Position numbers and translations under genes: made by a program. From Amycolatopsis lurida (lineage in GTDB: Bacteria; Actinomycetota; Actinomycetes; Mycobacteriales; Pseudonocardiaceae): DNA of 64,000 nucleotides. Each line of letters begins with the position of its first letter. Position 1 is the first letter of the stretch. Below, piece after piece: positions 57,372 through 64,000 of the stretch. The notes beneath the pieces are model-generated. The model worked only from the letters and a program-made list of their open reading frames with translations, did no database searches and was not told the origin of the DNA. The stretch is taken from positions 3,069,501 to 3,133,500 of the forward strand of contig NZ_FNTA01000004.1 in NCBI RefSeq assembly GCF_900105055.1, in the 5' to 3' direction.

Positions 57372-57405
57372 CACCGGTCGCACGTCCACAGTGGACGAAC
57401 CGGTG
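57372..57405. promoter_or_regulatory. nested palindrome in the bmp/sdh divergent region
   Basis: CACCGGT (57372-57378) pairs with ACCGGTG (57399-57405). Inside them GTCCAC (57384-57389) and GTGGAC (57391-57396) face each other around one A. GTCCAC-W-GTGGAC or near variants recur at 14594 and 43075 inside genes. An operator or an RNA hairpin are both possible. Confidence 0.4.
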
Positions 57406-57639
57406 AGTTACCCCTCTGCGTCACCCGATCGGGCAAGGGTGCCGATGTCTGGTCCATCACACAGAGGAACCCGGAGGTGAGCCCACCGTGAGGTGCGGGT
57501 CTAGCATCCTTTTCATCCACGCTCGATGACCATGATCTCGGCACCGTCGCCGGAGCCGTCCCCAGGTGGACGTCCCGGCGGCAGGCGCGGAAACCAGCGG
57601 TCAGCGGGCCCAAGCCATGACGTTGGAGGCCGTTCACCG

Positions 57640-58083
57640 ATGTCCACCACGGCTAGCACCGCCACTGAGGCGGCCGCGAGCGATCGGGCGGGTGCCTCAC
57701 GCCGGCAGGGGACCTTCTACCGGGGAGACCCCGGTATGTGGTCCTGGGTGCTGCACCGCATCACCGGCGTGCTGACATTCTTCTTCCTCTTCGTGCACGT
57801 GCTCGACACCGCGCTCGTGCGCGTGTCGCCCGACACGTACAACGAGGTCATCGAGACCTACAAGACCCCCCTGGTCAACCTCCTCGAGGTCGGCCTCGTC
57901 GGCGCTGTGCTCTTCCACGCGCTCAACGGCATCCGGGTCATGCTGGTCGACTTCTGGGAAAAGGGACCGAAGTTCCAGAAGCCGATGCTCTGGACCATCC
58001 TGGCCATCTGGGTCGTGGTGATGATTCCCGGTGCCTACTTCATGATGAAGCGCACCGTCGAAGTTATGTTCGGGGGGCACTGA
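57640..58083 (+). CDS. sdhC: succinate dehydrogenase cytochrome b subunit
   Basis: The 147-aa membrane anchor carries three transmembrane helices and the haem-ligand motif HRITGVLTFFFLFVHVLD near residues 46-63, with H-A-L-N-G in the second half. ATG 57640 (MSTTASTATEAA) has TTGGAGG upstream and is preferred to an upstream in-frame ATG. It is the first gene of sdhCDAB and is separated by 2 bp from sdhD. It anchors the complex and takes part in quinone reduction. Confidence 0.92.
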   Translation: MSTTASTATEAAASDRAGASRRQGTFYRGDPGMWSWVLHRITGVLTFFFLFVHVLDTALVRVSPDTYNEVIETYKTPLVNLLEVGLVGAVLFHALNGIRVMLVDFWEKGPKFQKPMLWTILAIWVVVMIPGAYFMMKRTVEVMFGGH

Positions 58084-58085
58084 CC

Positions 58086-58505
58086 ATGGCAACCGAAGTT
58101 CTCGCACTCGACAAGCCGCGTTCGCCGAAGCGCCCGGCCGCCCGCCGCAGCAACTTCGAGCTCTACAGCTGGCTGTTCATGCGCATCTCGGGCCTCGCCC
58201 TGATCGTGCTGGTGCTCGGCCACCTGTTCATCATGAACATCCTCGACGGCGGCGTGCACCGCATCAACTGGGGCTTCGTCGCCGGCCGCTGGGCCTCGCC
58301 GTTCTGGCAGTTCTGGGACCTGTCGATGCTCTGGCTCGCCGAGATCCACGGCGGCAACGGGCTCCGGACGATCATCGACGACTACGCCCGCAAGGACAGC
58401 ACCCGGTTCTGGCTGAAGATCGTGCTCTACGTCTCGATGGTGCTGATCCTCGCCGTCGGCACGATGGTGATCTTCACCTTCGATCCCGGTATCTCGGCCA
58501 ACTGA
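58086..58505 (+). CDS. sdhD: succinate dehydrogenase hydrophobic membrane anchor
   Basis: The 139-aa protein has three transmembrane helices: FMRISGLALIVLVLGHLFIMN with a candidate haem or quinone histidine, a middle helix near LWLAEIHGGNGL, and LKIVLYVSMVLILAVGTMVIFTF. It begins 2 bp after the sdhC stop. Length and order are those of actinobacterial SdhD. Confidence 0.9.
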   Translation: MATEVLALDKPRSPKRPAARRSNFELYSWLFMRISGLALIVLVLGHLFIMNILDGGVHRINWGFVAGRWASPFWQFWDLSMLWLAEIHGGNGLRTIIDDYARKDSTRFWLKIVLYVSMVLILAVGTMVIFTFDPGISAN

Positions 58506-58536
58506 CGCCCACCACACGTTAAGCGGAGTCATCCCT

Positions 58537-60291
58537 ATGCAGTTCCACAAGTACGACGTGGTGATCGTCGGCGCCGGTGGCGCCGGCATGCGCGCGGCCA
58601 TCGAATCCGGCCAGCGTGCCCGCACCGCGGTCCTCACCAAGCTCTACCCGACGCGTTCGCACACCGGCGCCGCCCAGGGCGGCATGTGCGCCGCGCTGGC
58701 GAACGTCGAAGAGGACAACTGGGAGTGGCACACCTTCGACACGATCAAGGGCGGCGACTACCTGGTCGACCAGGACGCCGCCGAGATCATGGCGAAGGAA
58801 GCCATCGACGCGGTCCTCGACCTCGAGAAGATGGGCTTGCCGTTCAACCGGACGCCCGAAGGCAAGATCGACCAGCGCCGCTTCGGCGGGCACACCCGTG
58901 ACCACGGCAAGGCCGCGGTGCGCCGCGCCTGTTACGCCGCGGACCGCACCGGGCACATGATCCTGCAGACGCTGTACCAGAACTGCGTCAAGCACGGCAC
59001 GGAGTTCTTCAACGAGTTCTACGTGCTCGACCTGGTCCTGACCCCGGACGAGAACGGCAACCCGGCCGCTTCCGGCGTCGTCGCCTACGAGCTGGCGACC
59101 GGCGAGCTGCACGTCTTCCAGGCGAAGTCGATCGTGTTCGCCACCGGTGGCGCGGGCAAGATCTTCAAGACGACGTCGAACGCCCACACCCTGACCGGTG
59201 ACGGCCTCGGCATCATCTTCCGCAAGGGCCTGCCACTGGAGGACATGGAGTTCTTCCAGTTCCACCCGACAGGTCTGGCCGGGCTCGGCATCCTCATCTC
59301 CGAGGCCGTGCGCGGTGAAGGCGGCATCCTCCGCAACGCCGACGGCGAGCGGTTCATGGAGCGCTACGCCCCCACCATCAAGGACCTCGCGCCGCGTGAC
59401 ATCGTCGCCCGGTCGATGGTGCAGGAAGTGCTGCAGGGCCGCGGTTGCGGGCCGAACAAGGACTACGTCGTCCTCGACGTCACGCACATCCCGGAAGAGA
59501 CGCTGAACGCGAAGCTCCCGGACATCATGGAGTTCTCGCGGACGTACCTGGGCGTCGACCCGGTCACCGAGCCGGTGCCCGTGTTCCCGACCTGCCACTA
59601 CGTGATGGGCGGAATCCCGACCAACGTCCACGGCGAAGCGTTGCGGGACAACGAGAACGTCATCCCCGGCCTGTACGCCGCGGGCGAGGTGGCGTGCGTG
59701 TCCGTGCACGGCTCGAACCGGCTCGGCACCAACTCGCTGCTCGACATCAACGTGTTCGGCCGTCGCGCCGGCATCGCGGCCGCCGAGTACGCGCTGGCGC
59801 ACGAGCACATCGAGCTGCCGGAGAACCCGACCAAGGTCGTCGAGGACCAGCTCGCGCTGCTGCTTTCGGAGCACGGTGACGAGCGCGTCGCCGACATCCG
59901 CACCGAGCTGCAGCGGACGATGGACTCGCACGCTTCGGTGTACCGCACGGAGGACACGCTCAAGCAGGCGCTGACCGACGTGCAGGCGCTGAAGGAGCGG
60001 TACAGCCGGATCACCGTGACGGACAAGGGGAAGCGGTACAACACCGACGTCCTCGAAGCCGTCGAGCTGGGCTTCCTGCTCGAACTGGCCGAGGTCCTCG
60101 TCGTCGGCGCCTTGGCGCGCAAGGAATCCCGCGGCGGGCACGCGCGCGAGGACTACCCGAACCGCGACGACACGAACTTCATGCGGCACACCATGGCCTA
60201 CAAGGAGGGCGAAGGTCTCACCGCCGACGTCCGCCTGGACTACAAGCCGGTGACCTTCACCCGCTACGAACCGATGGAGCGGAAGTACTGA
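58537..60291 (+). CDS. sdhA: succinate dehydrogenase flavoprotein subunit
   Basis: The 584-aa catalytic subunit oxidises succinate to fumarate. The FAD dinucleotide loop VVIVGAGGAGMRAAI is at the N-terminus and SHTGAAQGG holds the histidine that bonds FAD covalently. HTRDHGKAAVRR and HGSNRLGTNSLLDINVFGRRAG follow. Its stop shares one base with the sdhB start (TGATG). Length is as expected. Confidence 0.97.
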   Translation: MQFHKYDVVIVGAGGAGMRAAIESGQRARTAVLTKLYPTRSHTGAAQGGMCAALANVEEDNWEWHTFDTIKGGDYLVDQDAAEIMAKEAIDAVLDLEKMGLPFNRTPEGKIDQRRFGGHTRDHGKAAVRRACYAADRTGHMILQTLYQNCVKHGTEFFNEFYVLDLVLTPDENGNPAASGVVAYELATGELHVFQAKSIVFATGGAGKIFKTTSNAHTLTGDGLGIIFRKGLPLEDMEFFQFHPTGLAGLGILISEAVRGEGGILRNADGERFMERYAPTIKDLAPRDIVARSMVQEVLQGRGCGPNKDYVVLDVTHIPEETLNAKLPDIMEFSRTYLGVDPVTEPVPVFPTCHYVMGGIPTNVHGEALRDNENVIPGLYAAGEVACVSVHGSNRLGTNSLLDINVFGRRAGIAAAEYALAHEHIELPENPTKVVEDQLALLLSEHGDERVADIRTELQRTMDSHASVYRTEDTLKQALTDVQALKERYSRITVTDKGKRYNTDVLEAVELGFLLELAEVLVVGALARKESRGGHAREDYPNRDDTNFMRHTMAYKEGEGLTADVRLDYKPVTFTRYEPMERKY

Positions 60292-61061
60292 TGACCACGG
60301 CAACCCCCGAGAAGTCGGAGGCCGTGTCCTCCGACCACACGCCGATCACCGTCACGCTGAAGATCCTCCGGTTCAATCCCGAGATCGACACCGAGCCGCA
60401 CTGGGAGTCCTACGACGTCCCCGCGCAGCGCACCGACCGGCTGCTGAACCTGCTCTTCTACGTGAAGGACTACATCGACGGGACGTTCTCGTTCCGGCGC
60501 TCGTGCGCGCACGGCGTCTGCGGTTCCGACGCGATGCAGATCAACGGCATCAACCGGCTGGCGTGCAAGGTCCTGATGAAGGACCTGCTGGAGACCAACG
60601 GCAAGAAGACGACCATCACCATCGCGCCGATCAAGGGCCTGACGACGCTCAAGGACCTTTACGTCGACATGGACCCGTTCTTCGAGGCGTACAAGGCTGT
60701 GAAGCCGTACCTGATCGCCTACGGGAACGAGCCCACGCGCGAGCGGATCCAGTCGCAGGCCGACCGCGACCGGTTCGACGACACGACCAAGTGCATCCTG
60801 TGCGCCTGCTGCACGTCCTCGTGCCCGGTGTACTGGAACGACGGCTCGTACTTCGGCCCGGCGGCGATCGTCAACGCGCACCGGTTCATCTTCGACTCGC
60901 GTGACGAAGGCGCCGAAGAGCGTCTGGACATCCTGAACGACTCCGAGGGTGTCTGGCGCTGCCGGACGACGTTCAACTGCACCGACGCGTGCCCGCGTGG
61001 CATCCAGGTCACGAAGGCCATCCAGGAAGTCAAACGCGCCCTGCTGTTCAAGCGCGTCTAG
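60291..61061 (+). CDS. sdhB: succinate dehydrogenase iron-sulfur subunit
   Basis: The 256-aa subunit passes electrons through three clusters. SCAHGVCGSDAMQING binds the 2Fe-2S centre with Asp at the third ligand position, which is also seen in well-studied SdhB. CILCACCTSSCPVYW and CRTTFNCTDACPRGI bind the 4Fe-4S and 3Fe-4S clusters. It overlaps sdhA by 1 bp. A family B palindrome follows 8 bp after its stop. Confidence 0.97.
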   Translation: MTTATPEKSEAVSSDHTPITVTLKILRFNPEIDTEPHWESYDVPAQRTDRLLNLLFYVKDYIDGTFSFRRSCAHGVCGSDAMQINGINRLACKVLMKDLLETNGKKTTITIAPIKGLTTLKDLYVDMDPFFEAYKAVKPYLIAYGNEPTRERIQSQADRDRFDDTTKCILCACCTSSCPVYWNDGSYFGPAAIVNAHRFIFDSRDEGAEERLDILNDSEGVWRCRTTFNCTDACPRGIQVTKAIQEVKRALLFKRV

Positions 61062-61069
61062 ACCGCTTT

Positions 61070-61124
61070 GCGCGTGAAGGCCCCCTTCCCTCGACTGAGC
61101 CGGGGGAAGGGGGCCTTCACGCGC
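61070..61124. repeat. palindromic repeat family B, copy 3
   Basis: The 19-bp arms (61070-61088 and 61106-61124) match the copy at 12345-12399, including the flanking CTTTG before the arm. It ends the sdh operon and lies before a gene on the same strand, so it acts most likely as a terminator. Confidence 0.85.
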
Positions 61125-61134
61125 ATCAGGAGAG

Positions 61135-61161
61135 TTATCCACAGGGAGCGAGTTGTCCACA
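61135..61161. promoter_or_regulatory. pair of perfect DnaA boxes
   Basis: TTATCCACA (61135-61143) and TTGTCCACA (61153-61161) lie in the same orientation with starts 18 bp apart, the same spacing as the pair at 96-122. They are in the gap before the AbiEi-like gene. Chance occurrence of two perfect boxes here is unlikely, but function is not shown. Confidence 0.45.
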
Positions 61162-61215
61162 GGCTCGGGTAAAGGGGCTGGCGCGATCGGTGACGCTGCG
61201 CTCATCCTGAGCTTC

Positions 61216-62187
61216 ATGGTCAACAGGGGGAGATGGGCTCAGCATCCCGAACTGCTGCTGGCAAGAAGCCGCAATGGCGTCATTCGAGTCGCCGACCTCG
61301 AGTCGGAGGACATAAGCAGCAGCACGATCTACGCGCGCTGTCTACCGGGCGGCCCCTGGCAACGTCCGCTACCGGGGATCGTGCTCTTGCACAACACACA
61401 ACCAAGACCCGAAGAACTGATCACCGCCGCACTGCTGTACGGCGGTGCCAAGAGCATGCTCACCGGCGTCGCCGCCTGCCGTCTGCACGGATTACGCCCT
61501 GGGGCGCTCCCCGCAGGCGACGACCTGCACATGCTCATCCCTCATCAACGAAAGGTCCGCAGCACCGGCTTCGTCACCATGGAGCGCACACTCCGGTTCC
61601 CGGAACCGAAGATGATCGGGGAGGTACCAACGGCGCCTCTGGTACGCGCGACCACAGATGCCGTCCGGCGGCTTCGTGAATCCGGCCCGGTGGAAGAAGT
61701 ACTGATCGAAGCGGTGCAAAGTGGCCGCTGCTCACCGTCTGAGCTCCTGCGGGAGCTCAATCACGGTACTCAACGAGGAACGGCAATCCCACGCCGGCTG
61801 CTTTCAAGCTGGATCGATATCCGTTCGATGGCCGAATCCCGAGCGCGCGCGCTCAGCCTTCGTCTACCCTCGCCACCGAGCCATTGGAACTGCAAGGTCT
61901 TCGATCAGCGTGGCAAATACCTGGGACGCCCGGACGCCTGGTGGGACGACATTGGCCTCGCTTGGGAAATCGACTCGTTCGATTTCCACTTCAGGCGGTC
62001 CGACTACTCACGAACGTTGAGCAGGAACACGCGCTACACCGCCGCGGGCATCCTCGTCGTGCAGACACTTCCATCCCGGCTCCGAGACGATCCGGTCGGC
62101 GTAGTCGGTGAACTGGTCGCCGCACACGAGGTCGCTTCGGCTCGCACACGTCCCGCAGTCCACGTTGCCGGTGCCGACGCCGCGTGA
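61216..62187 (+). CDS. AbiEi antitoxin-like/DUF559-type protein, orphan
   Basis: The 323-aa protein has an N-terminal winged-helix-like part (HPELLLARSRNGVIRVADLESEDISSSTIYARCLPGG), a middle ITAALLYGGAKSMLTGVAACRLHGLR segment usual in AbiEi-type antitoxins, and a C-terminal WEIDSFDFHFRRSDYSRT block resembling a Vsr/DUF559 nuclease. No AbiEii-type toxin gene is adjacent. ATG 61216 is preferred; an in-frame TTG at 61153 would fuse 21 residues encoded by the DnaA-box region. The stop codon comes from a family B palindrome. Confidence 0.7.
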   Translation: MVNRGRWAQHPELLLARSRNGVIRVADLESEDISSSTIYARCLPGGPWQRPLPGIVLLHNTQPRPEELITAALLYGGAKSMLTGVAACRLHGLRPGALPAGDDLHMLIPHQRKVRSTGFVTMERTLRFPEPKMIGEVPTAPLVRATTDAVRRLRESGPVEEVLIEAVQSGRCSPSELLRELNHGTQRGTAIPRRLLSSWIDIRSMAESRARALSLRLPSPPSHWNCKVFDQRGKYLGRPDAWWDDIGLAWEIDSFDFHFRRSDYSRTLSRNTRYTAAGILVVQTLPSRLRDDPVGVVGELVAAHEVASARTRPAVHVAGADAA

Positions 62188-62233
62188 GGGCCCCCTTCCC
62201 TCGGCTGAGCCGAGGGAAGGGGGCCTTCACGCG
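62181..62233. repeat. palindromic repeat family B, copy 4, supplying a stop codon
   Basis: CGCGTGAGGGCCCCCTTCCC and its complement (ending 62233) form a stem with an inner TCGGCT/AGCCGA pair. The TGA at 62185-62187 in the left arm ends the AbiEi-like gene. It differs from the other copies by one base in the arm (GTGAGGG for GTGAAGG). Confidence 0.85.
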
Positions 62234-62240
62234 ACAGCCG

Positions 62241-63458
62241 CTACTCCAGGATCCGCGCCAGGGCGGCGGAGTCGGCGGTACCCGGCAGCCGGTCGAAGGC
62301 CTCCGGGTCGATGTACCCGACCGCACCCGTGCTCACGTCCCGCAGCATGTTGTAAAGCCCAGCCATCACCGCGCGCGTGAAGCGCTCCCGGTGTTGCTGC
62401 CCGAGCGTCTGCGTCTGCCCGCGCACCTCGAACAGCACCGTCCCCGTCCCGTTCAGCGCGAACGAGCACCGCGCCTGCCCCGGCAGATCCCGGTCCGGCG
62501 CGTGCGGATACCGCGCCCCGACGAACCCGCGCGACGTCATCCCGTTGAACGCGCTGATCGCCAGCTGCCGCGATTCGTCCTTTGTGTACACATCGCGGTA
62601 CTTCGCGTACTTCTGGCCTGGCTCGAAGAACTTGTCGGGCAACGGCGGGTAGTCGATGCCGACGTCGAGCAGCCGGTTGCTGCCTTCCTGCCGGACGCAG
62701 GCGCCTTGATGGTGCAGATCGACGTAGACGTCGGGCACCTTCCCCCGCGAAGCGGTCAGCTCCAGGTACACCGAACGCAGCGCCCGCGCCTCGGGCGTGA
62801 TGAACCAGCCCGGCTGATCCGGCGCGCCCGGGACGTCCTCGGCGCGCGGGACGTAGCTCAGCTCGGGATTGAAGTCGCGGTTGACGTCGAATCCAGGCCG
62901 CTTGCGGTAGTCGTCGCCCTGGAGGACGTCGCTGAGGTAGTTCCAGGTGGGCGGCCGGTCCTTCAGCTGGGGGAACTTCCGCTGCACCTCGGCCCACGAC
63001 AGGTCGTTGCCGCGCCGGTCGAGTTCGGCGCCGTCCGGGTTCAGTTTCGGCACCGCGACGAAGGTGATGGTCTTCCGCAGCCGCTCGGCGTCCCGCGACT
63101 CCGACGTGCCGAGGTAGTCGAGGATGCGCAGCAGGGCGTCGGTGCCGGTCTTCTCGTTCCCGTGGATCTCGCTGGAGACCACGAACACCTTCGGCCCGGT
63201 CCCGACGGTCGCCTGGTGGATCACCCGGCCGCGGTTGGACCGCCCGACTTCCTTGACCTTCACCCGCCCTTGGCTCACCCGTTCGAGTCGCCCGAGCTCC
63301 CGCACCATCTCGCGATAGTCGGTGAACTCGTTGATGGGCAGCTCCCGCGGCTCTTCGCTGCAGGGCGCCACCGGAGCCGCCACCGCCGCGGGCGCGCTGA
63401 CGAGCGGGAGCATCGCCAGCCCCACCACCACGGGAACCAATCGACCGGACAACGACAT
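62241..63458 (-). CDS. M14-family zinc carboxypeptidase, secreted
   Basis: The 405-aa protein has a signal peptide (SLSGRLVPVVVGLAMLPLVSAPAAVAAP). The M14 zinc site follows: SSEIHGNEKTGT with HxxE near residue 102, NVNRDFNPE with the substrate-binding Asn/Arg, and DLHHQG with the third histidine. The catalytic glutamate lies in LFEVRGQ near the C-terminus. ATG 63458 has GGGAG 8 nt upstream. The convergent end is separated from the AbiEi-like gene by a family B palindrome. A subtilisin-like protease lies upstream. Confidence 0.9.
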   Translation of the reverse strand: MSLSGRLVPVVVGLAMLPLVSAPAAVAAPVAPCSEEPRELPINEFTDYREMVRELGRLERVSQGRVKVKEVGRSNRGRVIHQATVGTGPKVFVVSSEIHGNEKTGTDALLRILDYLGTSESRDAERLRKTITFVAVPKLNPDGAELDRRGNDLSWAEVQRKFPQLKDRPPTWNYLSDVLQGDDYRKRPGFDVNRDFNPELSYVPRAEDVPGAPDQPGWFITPEARALRSVYLELTASRGKVPDVYVDLHHQGACVRQEGSNRLLDVGIDYPPLPDKFFEPGQKYAKYRDVYTKDESRQLAISAFNGMTSRGFVGARYPHAPDRDLPGQARCSFALNGTGTVLFEVRGQTQTLGQQHRERFTRAVMAGLYNMLRDVSTGAVGYIDPEAFDRLPGTADSAALARILE

Positions 63459-63590
63459 CGTGAACTCCCCACTGTCGAAGGTGCTCACAACGTAGCGAGA
63501 AGGACCCCGATCGCGAATCCGGCGAAAGTTCCCGAAAACGAAACCGGGGCCGGCCCACGAACGTGGACCGGCCCCGGCGATCGCGCGAAA

Positions 63591-64000
63591 CTACTTCACC
63601 GCGTCCAGGGCGTTGACGCGGCCGTGGCCGTAGTACGAGTTGTCCTTCGCCGGGCCTTCACAGACCGGCGCCGCGGTGCCGCAGGGGATCGTGTCCGCCT
63701 GGTGCTCCAGCAGCCAGGTCAGCACCCGCGGCGAAGCGTGGCGGTAGCGGGACGCCAGCAGCGCGGCGACACCGGCGGCGTGCGGGGACGCCATCGAGGT
63801 GCCGCACTTGGCGCCGTAGCCGCCGTTGAAGATGGTCGACAGCGGGCAACCCACCCCCTCGCCCGTGGGCGGAAGCTGGGCGCGGTCGCCGCCGGGGGCG
63901 GTGACCGAAACGTCGTCACCGTAGTTGCTGTACGAAGACTTCGTGCCCGCGTAGCCGATGGCCGAGACGTTGACGACGCCGTCGATGGCCTTGGGCAGGA
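63591..64000 (-). CDS. subtilisin-like S8 serine protease (3' part, runs off the window)
   Basis: The frame is open from 64000 to the stop at 63591 and covers 136 residues of the C-terminal half. The catalytic serine block GTSMASPHAAGVAALLAS is visible, preceded by VSAIGYAGTKSSYSNYGDDVSVTAPGG, the usual run to the active serine, and followed by DNSYYGHGRVNALDAVK. The Asp and His blocks and signal peptide lie beyond the window. It is probably a secreted protease next to a secreted carboxypeptidase. Confidence 0.9.
   Translation of the reverse strand, partial: LPKAIDGVVNVSAIGYAGTKSSYSNYGDDVSVTAPGGDRAQLPPTGEGVGCPLSTIFNGGYGAKCGTSMASPHAAGVAALLASRYRHASPRVLTWLLEHQADTIPCGTAAPVCEGPAKDNSYYGHGRVNALDAVK

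Larger units (their letters stand above)
57097..57639. other. 543-bp divergent promoter region of bmp and sdh operons
   Basis: No gene is credible in the gap. It holds the bmp leader, a promoter-like pair at 57208-57237, a 34-bp nested palindrome at 57372-57405 and a TAGCAT -10-like box (57502-57507) before the sdhC leader. Low-GC patches occur around 57230-57300. Confidence 0.6.

Noticed and set aside
57526-57639. N-terminal extension of sdhC
   Set aside because: The extension is low-complexity Gly/Arg/Pro-rich and ATG 57640 has the TTGGAGG site.

Overview
The window is high-GC actinobacterial chromosome. Short overlapping operons, GTG/TTG starts with GGAGG-type ribosome binding sites, ABC sugar importers without their own ATPase, XRE/ImmA-type regulators and DUF1707/DUF3516/MAB_1171c-type proteins point to the Pseudonocardiaceae, most likely Amycolatopsis or a close relative. 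That assignment is inference from gene content and style, not from a marker gene. I saw no rRNA, tRNA, insertion sequence, integrase or CRISPR array.

Layout. 0.2-7.2 kb: an M20 amidohydrolase, a small membrane-anchored protein and the methylmalonyl-CoA mutase operon (mutA-mutB-meaB). 7.3-15.7 kb: a Ser/Thr kinase, a MerR regulator with two membrane proteins, purine nucleoside phosphorylase, a glycosyltransferase, a phosphohexomutase-family enzyme and a flavodoxin-fold protein. 15.7-19.8 kb: a structured intergenic stretch, then an overlapping cassette of XRE regulator, ImmA/IrrE-type metalloprotease, MAB_1171c-type membrane protein and amidohydrolase. 19.8-27 kb: hisS, tandem aldo/keto reductases with a MerR regulator, TetR, ECF sigma factor plus membrane partner, and upp. 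27-35 kb: tyrosine phosphatase, DUF1707 protein, serine hydrolase, a deoC-aldehyde dehydrogenase operon and a P450-ferredoxin pair. 35-40.5 kb: a polyol/sugar ABC importer with zinc dehydrogenase and divergent SorC regulator. 40.5-50 kb: HxlR with a target reductase, DUF3516 helicase, MFS carrier, adenosine deaminase and a coiled-coil protein. 50-57 kb: deoA-cdd-nucleoside ABC transporter. 57.6-61 kb: sdhCDAB. 61-64 kb: an AbiEi/Vsr-like orphan, an M14 carboxypeptidase and the end of a subtilisin-like protease that runs off the window.

How the genes work together. A dispersed nucleoside-salvage theme runs through the window. Nucleosides enter by the BMP-type ABC system, are opened by cdd, add, pnp and deoA, and the bases are recovered by upp. 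Deoxyribose phosphate goes to deoC and probably to the adjacent aldehyde dehydrogenase; the mutase at 13.6 kb may link ribose-1-P or hexose-1-P. Methylmalonyl-CoA mutase makes succinyl-CoA, and succinate from it would be oxidised by the Sdh complex.

The most unusual signal is not a gene. At least six families of long, nearly perfect palindromes recur between genes. They lie in nine of the eleven convergent gene junctions; a tenth has an ordinary hairpin terminator and the eleventh is a gene overlap. They are in none of the eleven divergent junctions. Several arms carry the TGA stop codon of the neighbouring gene, in one case for both convergent genes at once, and one copy sits inside a coding sequence.
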